Source of the DNA: JACPYM01 sp031423495
GTDB lineage: Bacteria; Acidobacteriota; Blastocatellia; RBC074
Assembly (NCBI GenBank): GCA_031423495.1
Contig: JANPFP010000270.1
Location: 8,675-72,674, forward strand
Reading direction: 5' to 3'
Length of the DNA stretch: 64,000 bases
The notes below the pieces were generated by a model. The model ran no database searches and had not been told where the DNA came from. It worked only from the letters and a program-made list of their open reading frames with translations. Below, in pieces: positions 1 to 8,735 of the stretch. Made by a program: the position numbers and the translations under genes. The stretch's first letter is position 1; every line of letters begins with the position of its first letter.

Positions 1-661
1 CGCGGGCGTGGTTCCTGCCGAAGGGTGAAATAAGTCACAGCAGAATGAAAAATAGGCGGTAAAAACTTGGCTCTAGGGGATATTTCTATCGTTTCTAAGG
101 GATTCCCTGATACCGCCGTGAAAACCCATAGCGTATAAACAATTCACCGATAGGTCAGTTTGGCGTTGCGTCAGTAAATTATAAGAGACCGACTAGTGTA
201 TTTACTGGCTTGGGGGGAGGTTCTCGCCCTTTGGGAGGACACCAACAAACTGACCTATCCGTCCTTTTCAACTCAAGCGGCCCGCTTAACGCATCCCATT
301 GCAAGCGCCGCTTCTCACGACAGCGACGAAGGCTCTCCACTTGATAGCGCCTCTGGAGCATCGTCGCTGTCGTGCAGGTTTGCCGTCTCGGTCTTCAGCA
401 GTTCATTCCGAATAACAGCTTTTCCCTCTCACAGTGTTTACCTGCCTTCCTGCCTCTTTCTGGAACCGTACCTAAAAATCAGGTTGTTACGACAAATAAG
501 TCTTGTTAGACTGCCAATCGAACCTGCGAAACACTAATTGCAACTCATCTTGGAAATTGTACCCACCCACATTGGCCTTTGAATTATGCACTGTCATTTT
601 GCTCGCGCGCGCGGCGTGCGACGCAATATCTGTGTTTGAAGTAGTAACCGGAGTAACTAAG
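1..661. other. Non-coding left edge with two inverted repeats
   Basis: I find no convincing gene here; the open frames present have no family resemblance or good start site. Two inverted repeats are visible. A 14-base string at 149-162 (GATAGGTCAGTTTG) returns in reverse complement at 246-259. A 14-bp perfect stem at 316-329 and 361-374 (CACGACAGCGACGA and its complement) closes a hairpin whose interior can pair further through CTCCA/TGGAG. The region ends in the upstream sequence of the exported protein that starts at 662. It could be a structured RNA, the remnant of a mobile element, or a leader. Confidence 0.4.
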
Positions 662-2623
662 ATGAAGAAGTACCTATTGATAACTGGCACCATGTTGGTT
701 GTGTTGTTAGTGGTAAGTTGGGGTTGGAGCCGAGGTTCGGCTCGTTTAACGGCTTGGTATGACAGGTTAGACGCCACTCGCGCGGCTAACTACGAAAGAG
801 ACGTCGAACCAATGGCCTGGCAGAAAGCTTCCGCCGGAACGGAAGCAGTAACCTGGGCGAATGTAACCAATTGCACGCTGACCGGACGCACTTTGCGCAA
901 AACACGCGGCAACAACGAGCTATGTGACGCCGGAGCAAATTCGACCCAAACTATCGGCACCACGGGAAGCTCGAAGGTAAATGGCTTTGTGGAGTTTCGC
1001 GCGCTCGAAAGTAACAAGAACCGTTACCTCGGCCTGACCCACGATTTTGCGGGGACTTCGACTGCGACGATTGATTTTGCCATTCATTTGGGCAGCGTAC
1101 CTTATCGTGGAGCTAGTGTCGCCGAAGTGCGCGAAAACGATGTTTATAAAGCTGAAGTAGGTTATCAGCCGAGTGATATTTTTCGCATCGCGGTAGAAAA
1201 TGGACTCGTGCATTATTACCACAACGATGAGCTTTTTTATTCCAGCCAAGCCAAGCCCGTTTTCCCACTGGTTGCTGACTGTTCGATGTTGCAAGTTGGT
1301 GCCACTCTCGCCGAAGTCATGATTGCGACGAATGGCGTTAAGACGCCCTCCGCCCAACCTCTTACGCCCTCAGGTACAGACTCTCAGCCAGCGGTTATGG
1401 CTAACATGCCGCCAATGATTGCGCGTGATGCGGCGGGTGGTCCCGGATTACTAGATAAAAATCAGGTGTTGATTCCAGCGAGTTATACGGCTTTCCCGCC
1501 CCCACCGGTGGGCGGGAAATATGTTGATTCGGTTTTCGGTACTACCGTGACCCGGTTGAGCGATGGCTGGCAGACTTTCAAGGATGGTGTACATCACGAA
1601 TACGCCACCATGTCACCGTTCAACCTGGATAACACGATGATTTTTTTGCAGGGCGATAATACGGGTTTTTTTATCGTAGACCGCACCGGCAAAATCATCA
1701 CGCGAATGGAATTTAGTAACTCCGCTGAACCGCGCTGGAGCCATACTGCCCGCGATGAGTTTTATTACCACGAAGAAAACCGGCTGATGAAGTATAACGT
1801 CACGGCGCGGCGCGCGACAACATTGGTTACTTTCAACCAGTATGAGCGCATTACTTTTGGGGGCGGTGAATGCGATGTTTCGGAAGACGGCGATCATTTA
1901 GTGGTTGCCGGTGATATGCGTCACGTAGGTTTGTTTCAACTCAGCACGGGGAAAATGAAACGGGTAATTGATTTAACGGCGCTTAAACCATGGGCTGAGG
2001 CTTATATCACTGCGAATAATAATATCGCCGTGCGCTTTGATGAAGACGGTGAAGGGAAATATCAAGGGTTAAGTTTATTTGATAGCAATATGAATTTCAT
2101 CCGCAAGGTCTTGCCTTTCGGCGCTCACAGTGACCAGACGCGTGACGTGAATGGCGATGAAGTGATCGTGATGGGCGCTTATCGCGATCTCAAGCCGCCG
2201 CCGGGTTGCGAGAATAACGGCGTGATGAAGGTACGTTTATCAGATAGCAAGAAAACCTGTATTCTGCCGATGGATTGGGGGCAGGAGCTTCACGTCAGCG
2301 CCAACACAAATGGCAAACATCGTTGGGTATTAGTGTCAGGCACGGACGTGAAAGGTACGGCTGACTTACCGAATAAAATGCAACCAGACTGGCAAAAGAA
2401 ATGGCGTCCGCGCGTGAATGAACTGATTTTGGTAAAAACGGATGGCTCAGAGCGCCGTCGCATCGTTCATCATCGCGGACGCGTATCAGATTTTTATTGG
2501 TGGCAACCGCGCGCTACGTTAAGCAAAGACGGCAAGTTTGCCATCTTTGATAGTAACTTTGGTTTTAGCCCGATCAAGGATTATACTGATTCGTTTCTGG
2601 TGAATTTAACTAATCAGCGATAG
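662..2623 (+). CDS. Exported protein with N-terminal lectin-like domain and C-terminal beta-propeller
   Basis: A 653-residue protein with an N-terminal signal or anchor (MKKYLLITGTMLVVLLVV). Residues ~55-230 (WANVTNCTLTGRTLRKT, then GFVEFRALESNKNRYLGL) look like the concanavalin/SPRY-like module common in secreted acidobacterial proteins; that resemblance is from memory. Residues ~290-650 read as TolB/WD40-type blades resembling the propeller of oligogalacturonate-lyase-like proteins. I chose the ATG at 662 over an upstream in-frame start at 503 because GGAG lies 8 bases before it and the signal sequence begins there. The role is probably periplasmic or outer-surface carbohydrate binding or cleavage beside the polysaccharide locus. 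Substrate and activity cannot be read from the sequence. Confidence 0.72.
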   Translation: MKKYLLITGTMLVVLLVVSWGWSRGSARLTAWYDRLDATRAANYERDVEPMAWQKASAGTEAVTWANVTNCTLTGRTLRKTRGNNELCDAGANSTQTIGTTGSSKVNGFVEFRALESNKNRYLGLTHDFAGTSTATIDFAIHLGSVPYRGASVAEVRENDVYKAEVGYQPSDIFRIAVENGLVHYYHNDELFYSSQAKPVFPLVADCSMLQVGATLAEVMIATNGVKTPSAQPLTPSGTDSQPAVMANMPPMIARDAAGGPGLLDKNQVLIPASYTAFPPPPVGGKYVDSVFGTTVTRLSDGWQTFKDGVHHEYATMSPFNLDNTMIFLQGDNTGFFIVDRTGKIITRMEFSNSAEPRWSHTARDEFYYHEENRLMKYNVTARRATTLVTFNQYERITFGGGECDVSEDGDHLVVAGDMRHVGLFQLSTGKMKRVIDLTALKPWAEAYITANNNIAVRFDEDGEGKYQGLSLFDSNMNFIRKVLPFGAHSDQTRDVNGDEVIVMGAYRDLKPPPGCENNGVMKVRLSDSKKTCILPMDWGQELHVSANTNGKHRWVLVSGTDVKGTADLPNKMQPDWQKKWRPRVNELILVKTDGSERRRIVHHRGRVSDFYWWQPRATLSKDGKFAIFDSNFGFSPIKDYTDSFLVNLTNQR

Positions 2624-2636
2624 TTTATTGCGGAAA

Positions 2637-2666
2637 GGTAGCGCTGCAAATTTTTGCGGCGCTACC
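2637..2666. terminator. Hairpin terminator between convergent genes
   Basis: GGTAGCGC and GCGCTACC form an 8-bp stem. The interior TGCAAA/TTTGCG can extend it to about 14 bp. It lies between the plus-strand gene ending at 2623 and the minus-strand gene ending at 2670, so it can serve both. Confidence 0.6.
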
Positions 2667-2669
2667 ACT

Positions 2670-3824
2670 TTAAGTGAAATGTTTTTTCAGCCGCAGGAAC
2701 GGCGCTTCGATAAAGCGTTGTGACAATAAAGCCAGCGCAAAAGAAACTGTTAGAATAATGACGCCGCGTAAAGTTACCCAGCCGAAACTGCCGAAGCGCG
2801 CGTAAAGTGCTTCGTTATGCGCGACAGTCAATTGATAAATTGCATCGCCGACGGCCAGATGAACCAGATATAGGCAATAACTGAGCTTGCCGCTGAGATC
2901 GGTGAACCAGTTTCGTAATATAGCGGTAACTGGCGAGCCTCGTAACGTAATCACAGAAAGTACGAAAGCCGCAAAGATCAAGCTAACTTGCGTGTAACGT
3001 AGGGCTACTCCCACGGCGGTCTTACCCATAATGCCGTAAGGGCGTCCGACGATGGTGATGATGACCGAAGCCCCCACTAGCAAGCCGGCCAGCAAAAACG
3101 AGTTACGCATGGTTGCCAGATTTGATCTCATCCAGATTGCCAGCAGTGCGCCCAGCGCCAATCCGTCAAAGCGGAACCATGAATAGCTATAAACTTCCAT
3201 GTCAATGCTCATCCCGCGTGTCACACCCCACCAACGCAAGGCAGGAGTAAGAGCGACCAGCAAAATCGCCAGCAAGGCGAGGCGTTGACGGGTGAGATAC
3301 CTTACCAGAAAAGGCCAGAGCAGATAAAAATGCTCTTCGATACAGAGTGACCAGAATACGCCGGGGCCGTGGGGCGTAGGAACGCCCAATCCTTCGGCGA
3401 AGTTAGATAAGAAAAACAGGCTCAGCAAAAAATAAGCGGCGTTGCCATAAAAGAAACTCATTACCGCAATGCACAGGAAAAAGACGGGGAGAATGCGTAA
3501 CACACGCCTTCCGTAAAAGGTGCGGAAATAATTTTCGCGTCCTTTGGAATCAATCAAGACACCAGTAATCAGGAAGCCGGAGAGGATGAAAAACAAATCT
3601 ACGCCCAGCCAGCCGTGGCTGATGATTTCATAAATCAACTTGGGCATACCGTCATAAGTATCAGCCGGAACCTTAAAGCCCCAATAAAGATGACTAATAA
3701 GCACTAACCAAATCGCAAGCGCGCGCACTCCGTCAAGTTCGGCAATGTGTGTGTGGCTTAACTCTTTAGTTTTAGTCTCTTCCTGTGCAAGAGCAGCCAA
3801 TGGTTTATCGAGTACAGCTTCCAT
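2670..3824 (-). CDS. Acyltransferase 3 family membrane protein (OafA/NodX-like)
   Basis: A 384-residue multi-pass membrane protein of the acyltransferase-3 family, which O-acetylates or O-acylates surface sugars from the cytoplasmic membrane. The signature is ELDGVRALAIWLVLISH near residues 29-45, with the catalytic-type His, followed by the WSLCIEEHFYLLWP motif near 155-168 and about ten hydrophobic segments. It is the last gene of the polysaccharide locus in transcription order, 18 bp after the upstream GT2 gene. A second family member lies at 19214-20455, so the polymer may carry two acyl decorations. The acyl group and sugar acceptor are not predictable. Confidence 0.85.
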   Translation of the reverse strand: MEAVLDKPLAALAQEETKTKELSHTHIAELDGVRALAIWLVLISHLYWGFKVPADTYDGMPKLIYEIISHGWLGVDLFFILSGFLITGVLIDSKGRENYFRTFYGRRVLRILPVFFLCIAVMSFFYGNAAYFLLSLFFLSNFAEGLGVPTPHGPGVFWSLCIEEHFYLLWPFLVRYLTRQRLALLAILLVALTPALRWWGVTRGMSIDMEVYSYSWFRFDGLALGALLAIWMRSNLATMRNSFLLAGLLVGASVIITIVGRPYGIMGKTAVGVALRYTQVSLIFAAFVLSVITLRGSPVTAILRNWFTDLSGKLSYCLYLVHLAVGDAIYQLTVAHNEALYARFGSFGWVTLRGVIILTVSFALALLSQRFIEAPFLRLKKHFT

Positions 3825-3842
3825 AAATCAGTAAATCTTTGA

Positions 3843-5051
3843 TTAAGCGCGTAGTAGATTAGGTTCTTTATCTAGTCGTAATAACTTGCGGGGTAACTTG
3901 GCAAGCAAGGTCACTGGCGATAACTCGCCGCGGAAAATCAACCCAGCGGTGTAACTTACACGGCGTAACCAAGCGTACACTTGCTGGCAAAGGCGAGCGT
4001 TGGGAATTGAGGCTGCTAATAACCACAGCCGGGCGACGCGCGATTTTTGGGGTGAATTTTTCCAGGCTTGTTTCAAATAAAAAATAGCTTCGCCGCGCAA
4101 GCCGCGCGCGAGTTGCACTTGCGCGAGATAGTATTGTTTGTGGCTGCGCAGCGCTGCGAGTTCGGCATCGTCGGGATTCAGGTCGCAATAATTGTTTTCG
4201 AGATGATGCAACATATCGAGGGCGGCGACACTGGCGGTCTTGTCTTTGGCAATATGTCCTTCGGCTAGTTTTTTACCGCCTATCGCCAGATCGTGCTTGA
4301 TGCCAGTGGGAACACTGAGAAAATGCATGGGGTAATGGCGACAGGCTTCTGCCATCCAATCGAAGTCGGAGCAAATCGGATAACGATGGCTAAATTCGCC
4401 GATTTTTTCTACGACTTCGCGGCGCAAGACGGTGGTGGGCAGCCACATCAAAAAGCCCCAGCGCCAAGCCTGGAAGATATTACCTTCGTAATGCGCCCTG
4501 TTAGTAAGCCCTGCTCGTTGAAGAATGGGCTGGCCCCACGCGCCGATAGGGCGGCGTTGAGCATAGACTCTGAGGTAACAATCGGTTTCTCCGGGAGGCA
4601 GGTCTAGTAACTTGGAATTAATCAGTTTTGCCGTGCGCAAGTACCAGTTGGATAACTCAGTCTCATAATGGGTCAGCACTCGACCGTTACCAAAATCTTC
4701 GTGTAACTCACAACTTACGAGTTTGGCTTGCGGGTGGGCTGAGAAAAAGGCTAGACATAATTCTAAGTGATAAGCGCGCCATTGATCGTCAGAGTCGAGG
4801 AAGGCAAAAAAATCTCCGGTGGCGTGCCGTAATCCAGCGTTACGTGCTGCCGTTACTCCTCCATTGGGCTGGTGAATTACTTTAATGCGAGAATCAAGCC
4901 CGAGTAACAACTCGGCGGTGTTATCGGTTGAACCATCATTGACGATGATTAGTTCCCAATCCGTATAAGTTTGTGTTTTTACGCTGTCAACGGCACGTAA
5001 AATCGTGTCGGCGCGGTTATAGGTAGGAATGATGATGGAAACTTGTGGCAC
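3843..5051 (-). CDS. Family 2 glycosyltransferase
   Basis: A 402-residue GT-A enzyme. The N-terminus SIIIPTYNRADTILRAVDS, the VNDGSTDN loop near residue 36 and FLDSDDQW near residue 84 (the DxD metal/nucleotide-sugar site) define the fold. It should transfer a sugar from a nucleotide donor to the lipid-linked repeat unit on the cytoplasmic side. The C-terminal 100 residues are helical, ending in a basic stretch that may sit on the membrane. The gene is followed closely by the acyltransferase gene and separated by 137 bp from the cupin gene upstream. Donor and linkage are unknown. Confidence 0.85.
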   Translation of the reverse strand: MPQVSIIIPTYNRADTILRAVDSVKTQTYTDWELIIVNDGSTDNTAELLLGLDSRIKVIHQPNGGVTAARNAGLRHATGDFFAFLDSDDQWRAYHLELCLAFFSAHPQAKLVSCELHEDFGNGRVLTHYETELSNWYLRTAKLINSKLLDLPPGETDCYLRVYAQRRPIGAWGQPILQRAGLTNRAHYEGNIFQAWRWGFLMWLPTTVLRREVVEKIGEFSHRYPICSDFDWMAEACRHYPMHFLSVPTGIKHDLAIGGKKLAEGHIAKDKTASVAALDMLHHLENNYCDLNPDDAELAALRSHKQYYLAQVQLARGLRGEAIFYLKQAWKNSPQKSRVARLWLLAASIPNARLCQQVYAWLRRVSYTAGLIFRGELSPVTLLAKLPRKLLRLDKEPNLLRA

Positions 5052-5188
5052 GAAACCTCCCAGGGGATAAGTAACTTCATTGAGTTATATGCTACGGTCA
5101 AAGAGCGAGCCAGCATCACACTGGTTTCGCTCATGAGCCGCTAAGTTAGTACGAATTGGGAGGGAGAAAGTGGTGGTTTCGGAACAGG

Positions 5189-6088
5189 TTAGCTTTGCCG
5201 GACGGCGAGCTTTCGCCATACGCGCAAGGCATTGAATTTTAAGCTATCTCGCCAGGGCGACGCTCCCACCGGTGTAGGAGTTAAACCATATTGGCGTAGC
5301 TTCGAGTTAACGCAATATACCATTTCGCGGTGTTCGCTGTGCGGATTGCGAAAGGTGATGCTGAAAGAAATAGAAACCGCGTCGCCATTTTTAACCCAAT
5401 GCGGTGCGGCGACGGGAAAATGCAAGCCGTCGCCCGGCTTGAGCGTAAATACTTTGGCTTTCGCCTGATATTCGTCTTTATAGGTTAAGTTGCGATGTCC
5501 GCCAGTATAAAATTTTTCCAGCTCAATTTCAGAAATCACTGAACGGTCAGCGCGATCAAACTGGCTGACTTCTTTTTCGCCCCGAATCTGTAACAGGAAA
5601 TTATATTCGTTATCGAGGTGAAAAGGCGTGACCGAACCGGGCGAACTGACGAAAATATAAGCTTCGCGGCGGTACATCTGGGGCGCGAGCTTTTCGGTAA
5701 AAGGTTGAATCTCGTCGAGGCAAGCATCAAGCAGCGCGCGATAAGCGGGGTTACGTTCGACGTTTTTTAGCACGAGCCACGAGTTACATTCCTCAATGCG
5801 GCGTATGGTTTCGGCTACGCTCAGGCCGTTGCAGGGCGTAAGCGACGGGTCTTGGCTTACCGGGATTTTGCCGGAATTATATTCGACGCGGTCGGCAGGC
5901 AAGGCTTGGGCCAGCTCAACGAGGCGCGGCAAACTGAATAATTCGTGGCGCGCCAGATTATGGCGAATCATAAACGGTAGCCGATTAAAATAATTATCGA
6001 AGACGCGCGCGTCCAGTCCATTTAATAAGTTACTTTGAGCCGCAAGCGGCGCATAGGTCGCAGGCGCTAATTCGGCGACAGCAGTCAT
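5189..6088 (-). CDS. Cupin-8 / JmjC-like putative Fe(II) dioxygenase
   Basis: A 299-residue protein with a jelly-roll core. HLD at residues 157-159 gives the HxD metal pair, and His230 (AAPHWVKNG) fits the distal metal His of the Fe(II)/2-oxoglutarate cupin-8 family. KPGDGLHFP near 217-224 is a typical late strand. Family members hydroxylate proteins or small molecules; in polysaccharide loci they often sit beside FemAB-like acyltransferases, as here (6123-8632). Its role in the locus is inference: it may modify an amino-acid substituent or a sugar. The nearest alternative is a metal-binding cupin without oxygenase activity. Confidence 0.7.
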   Translation of the reverse strand: MTAVAELAPATYAPLAAQSNLLNGLDARVFDNYFNRLPFMIRHNLARHELFSLPRLVELAQALPADRVEYNSGKIPVSQDPSLTPCNGLSVAETIRRIEECNSWLVLKNVERNPAYRALLDACLDEIQPFTEKLAPQMYRREAYIFVSSPGSVTPFHLDNEYNFLLQIRGEKEVSQFDRADRSVISEIELEKFYTGGHRNLTYKDEYQAKAKVFTLKPGDGLHFPVAAPHWVKNGDAVSISFSITFRNPHSEHREMVYCVNSKLRQYGLTPTPVGASPWRDSLKFNALRVWRKLAVRQS

Positions 6089-6122
6089 GGTATTTTACCT
6101 CCCAAGAAACGAACGAACTAAC

Positions 6123-7409
6123 TTAGCTTACATTAGGCGCCGTGGCCGTGGCGCTTTCCGTTGATGATTTGGTGAACTTACGTTTGCACCAACGTAAGAG
6201 CGGCATGGCCGCGACAATAAAATTGCCGCCGCCTTTGCCTGTCGCAATCAGTACGCGTTTGAGCGAACGGCGATCAACCCACAGGCGGTTAATCATAAAA
6301 TGGCGCGACGTGGCGCAGGAATCCATCCACTCTAAATAAGGGTGTTCGTGAAAGCGGCGAATATTTTCGAGTTCGAGTTGCACGCCGGGCGAGTAACTCG
6401 CGTAATTTTCGTCGTAAGCAATTTTGAGCGCAAACGAACCTACGCCCGCTTGCACGTTAATTTTCATAGCGATAGGCGTGCCGTTTAGCTGTAACGCGAG
6501 AATGGTTAATCGGTCGTGGGCTGCTGCGGCACGCATCGTACGCAAAAATAATTCGCGGGTGTCGCGTTGTGCGCCTAGGGCTGAACCTTCTTCGCCTTTC
6601 CAGCCGTGGGCTTCGAGCGCGAGAAATTGTTCGAGCCAGTGTTGCAAGTCATCGCCCGGACGATATTCGACGTAAGCGAGGTCGCCCACTTGTCGCAACA
6701 GCTTTTCTTGCCGCCGCATTTCTTTGCGGCGCTTACCCGACAAGGCCAGATTGAGATATTCCTCGGTATTTGTGTGACGCTTGAGCAACGCACGGTTGGT
6801 GCGTTCTTCGATGGTCAGCAGGTTGGGGCAATCGTTGGCGTAATCGGTGAGCAACTGATTGAACAGTCCGTCGCCGGAAAGGTATTCAATCGCCAGCAAC
6901 GAGCCTGATTCTGGGGCGGCGCACAGCCAGTCGAAAAATTCGTTGACGCAATCACGGGCGTACTCAGCGCGAATCAGCGGCGTGCAAAGCGACATCTGAG
7001 GCGTACGCCAAAATTGCACGTAATGCACCGGCAAGCCTTTGTAACCGCGCGCGCGCTCAAGCGGAAAAAATCCGCAGAGAATCTGTTTGCTGCCTTCGTT
7101 GCTGGGGCCAGTCGTATAAAGCAACACGCAACGCATATCTACGTTTTGCCCGAGCAATTCCCACGCGGGCAAAAACATCCACGGTTCGTAATAGATATTG
7201 GGTTCGATGGCGGTGCGTGCGAGTTCTTCCCAAGCGGTTTGATGTTTAGCCAGCTCTGCCGCTGTTCGCACGACAGTGATCGTCATCGGTTGTTGTTCCA
7301 CCGCGAACTGACATTTCGCAGGGCTTTGCCATTCCGTTGAGCGCGGAGACGTGCGCAACGGCATAGGAATCACAGTAGAGGTCGCTGTTTGGGAATTTCT
7401 AAGCGCCAT
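6123..7409 (-). CDS. FemAB/CelD-like GNAT acyltransferase
   Basis: About 428 residues from the ATG at 7409; a shorter start at 7286 (MTITVVRTAAELAKHQ) is also possible. The ORF itself runs further upstream into the preceding gene, which argues against the longest start. The protein has the BioF2/CelD (acetyltransferase-6) pattern: W-E-E-L near the N-terminus, a basic KRRKEMRRQEKLL stretch in the middle, and GTPIAMKINVQAG followed by YSPGVQLELENIRRFHE in the C-terminal GNAT fold. Such proteins attach acyl or aminoacyl groups in cell-envelope polymer synthesis. It lies 11 bp after a second, divergent member of the same family. Confidence 0.75.
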   Translation of the reverse strand: MALRNSQTATSTVIPMPLRTSPRSTEWQSPAKCQFAVEQQPMTITVVRTAAELAKHQTAWEELARTAIEPNIYYEPWMFLPAWELLGQNVDMRCVLLYTTGPSNEGSKQILCGFFPLERARGYKGLPVHYVQFWRTPQMSLCTPLIRAEYARDCVNEFFDWLCAAPESGSLLAIEYLSGDGLFNQLLTDYANDCPNLLTIEERTNRALLKRHTNTEEYLNLALSGKRRKEMRRQEKLLRQVGDLAYVEYRPGDDLQHWLEQFLALEAHGWKGEEGSALGAQRDTRELFLRTMRAAAAHDRLTILALQLNGTPIAMKINVQAGVGSFALKIAYDENYASYSPGVQLELENIRRFHEHPYLEWMDSCATSRHFMINRLWVDRRSLKRVLIATGKGGGNFIVAAMPLLRWCKRKFTKSSTESATATAPNVS

Positions 7410-7420
7410 AATTGAACTTG

Positions 7421-8632
7421 TTACGAAGGGGATGACGTGGGCTTTTGCATGTGCGTGCGCACTGCGCGACGCACTTGCCCCAACACACGTCTGGTTCTCA
7501 GTCCATTTTGATAAAGCAATGTGCGCCAGCCCGATTGGAAGCATTCCAACTCGAACGCCGCGCGCGTTTGCTCCGTCCACGAATCTTTATAAGCCGAACC
7601 GCCGCCCATGAAATCGAATTCATGAATCGCCGGGTCGTCAACGCAATCTTGCAAACATTGCGCGACCATCACGCTGCCCAAACTGTGTTTGCTGAAGGCC
7701 GGATCGAAGCCGCCTTGGAAATAATGCGCGACCCCGTTTTCGGTGAAAGCGACAAGGGTGGCGACGCATTGACCGTCGAGCTTGTATGACCAGAAACGCA
7801 ATTGACCCGCGTCGAAAGCCTGTTGAATCGCGGTGCGCAAAAACGCTTCGAATTGCGGGAAGGCAAACGATCCCGCGTGGCCTTTGCTCTCCCAACGCAT
7901 TTGATGCAGCCGGATGAAATCGTCGAGCGTCGCGTCGAGTTCGGCTTGCGTAGCGACGCGGGCGAAGACGGCTTCGTGCGCTTTGCTCAGATTCCGCGTG
8001 CAGCGTTCTATGTTGTAGCGGAACTTGCGCGCCCAGGTTAGCCGCAAGGTTTCCCAATCCTGTTCGGTCGAAACGTAATGCGGGTGATCGCAGGTGGTGG
8101 CTTGCGTGTTCATCGCTTTTTCGAGATGTGGCAAGACCTGTGAACGGTCAGGCACATTCCACAGGTTCAGGCGATCCCAGTCGTTGCGTTGCGCGAGAAA
8201 GAACGCGATTGATTCGGCGACGGCGCGTTCAAAACCGCGCAGTGCGAGAATATCTAAATGCTCGCTGGTCTTGAGCGCCGCGCCCGTGCCGATGAAATTC
8301 AGTTCGCGGATATGCGGGACTCCCGCGAAAGTTTTTTGCTGCCAGTAAAGCGGCGCGAGTCCGAGCAGTTGGCCTTCGGTATCGTGGCAAGCCAGCAGGT
8401 AAAGTTGGCTGCCAGCGGGCGCATACGTCTTCCACCACAGCCGATTCCACGACCAGCGCAGGAAGTAAGCCCGCGTCGCGTTTTGCTCAAGCAGCTTGTC
8501 CCACGATTCAGCCAGCGCATCGAACGCGGCTTCGCTGGTGAGCAACTCGACCTGCAAGGCCGTTGCCGAAACAAATTGTTTTTTGATGCTGACGCCGGTA
8601 TCTACCAACGCCAGACTGCCAGTGAGTGCCAT
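7421..8632 (-). CDS. FemAB/CelD-like GNAT acyltransferase (second copy)
   Basis: A 403-residue paralog of the downstream gene. It has an N-terminal AESWDKLLEQ segment, KFRYNIERCTRNLSKAHE in the centre, and the GNAT C-terminal half with DGQCVATLVAF followed by HYFQGGFDPAFSKHSLG and EFDFMGGGSAYK. The GG(F)D...S.G pattern is typical of FemAB-related proteins in exopolysaccharide loci. With its neighbour it probably adds acyl or amino-acid groups to the polymer or a precursor. Similarity between the two copies is in architecture rather than close identity, so this looks like an old duplication or independent recruitment. Confidence 0.75.
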   Translation of the reverse strand: MALTGSLALVDTGVSIKKQFVSATALQVELLTSEAAFDALAESWDKLLEQNATRAYFLRWSWNRLWWKTYAPAGSQLYLLACHDTEGQLLGLAPLYWQQKTFAGVPHIRELNFIGTGAALKTSEHLDILALRGFERAVAESIAFFLAQRNDWDRLNLWNVPDRSQVLPHLEKAMNTQATTCDHPHYVSTEQDWETLRLTWARKFRYNIERCTRNLSKAHEAVFARVATQAELDATLDDFIRLHQMRWESKGHAGSFAFPQFEAFLRTAIQQAFDAGQLRFWSYKLDGQCVATLVAFTENGVAHYFQGGFDPAFSKHSLGSVMVAQCLQDCVDDPAIHEFDFMGGGSAYKDSWTEQTRAAFELECFQSGWRTLLYQNGLRTRRVLGQVRRAVRTHMQKPTSSPS

Positions 8633-8644
8633 GAAAACTCATTG

Positions 8645-8726
8645 TTCATTTTCTATTTTATAGTTGTCATTTTTCATTGCGGGGAACGCTGTCAATGACA
8701 AATGCAAAATAGAAAATAACAAATGG
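8645..8726. repeat. AT-rich imperfect inverted repeat of 7-bp units
   Basis: The gap between two minus-strand genes is filled by an AT-rich inverted repeat. The left arm 8645-8679 reads as loose heptads (TTCATTT, TCTATTT, GTCATTT, TTCATTG). The right arm 8693-8726 carries the complementary pattern. Arms are imperfect. It resembles the perfect repeat at 22911-23004 in composition and period. Confidence 0.55.
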
Positions 8727-8735
8727 AAAATATAT

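Noticed and set aside
503..661. Longer start for the exported propeller protein
   Set aside because: The added 53 residues show no signal and the ATG at 662 has a GGAG site and begins a normal signal sequence.
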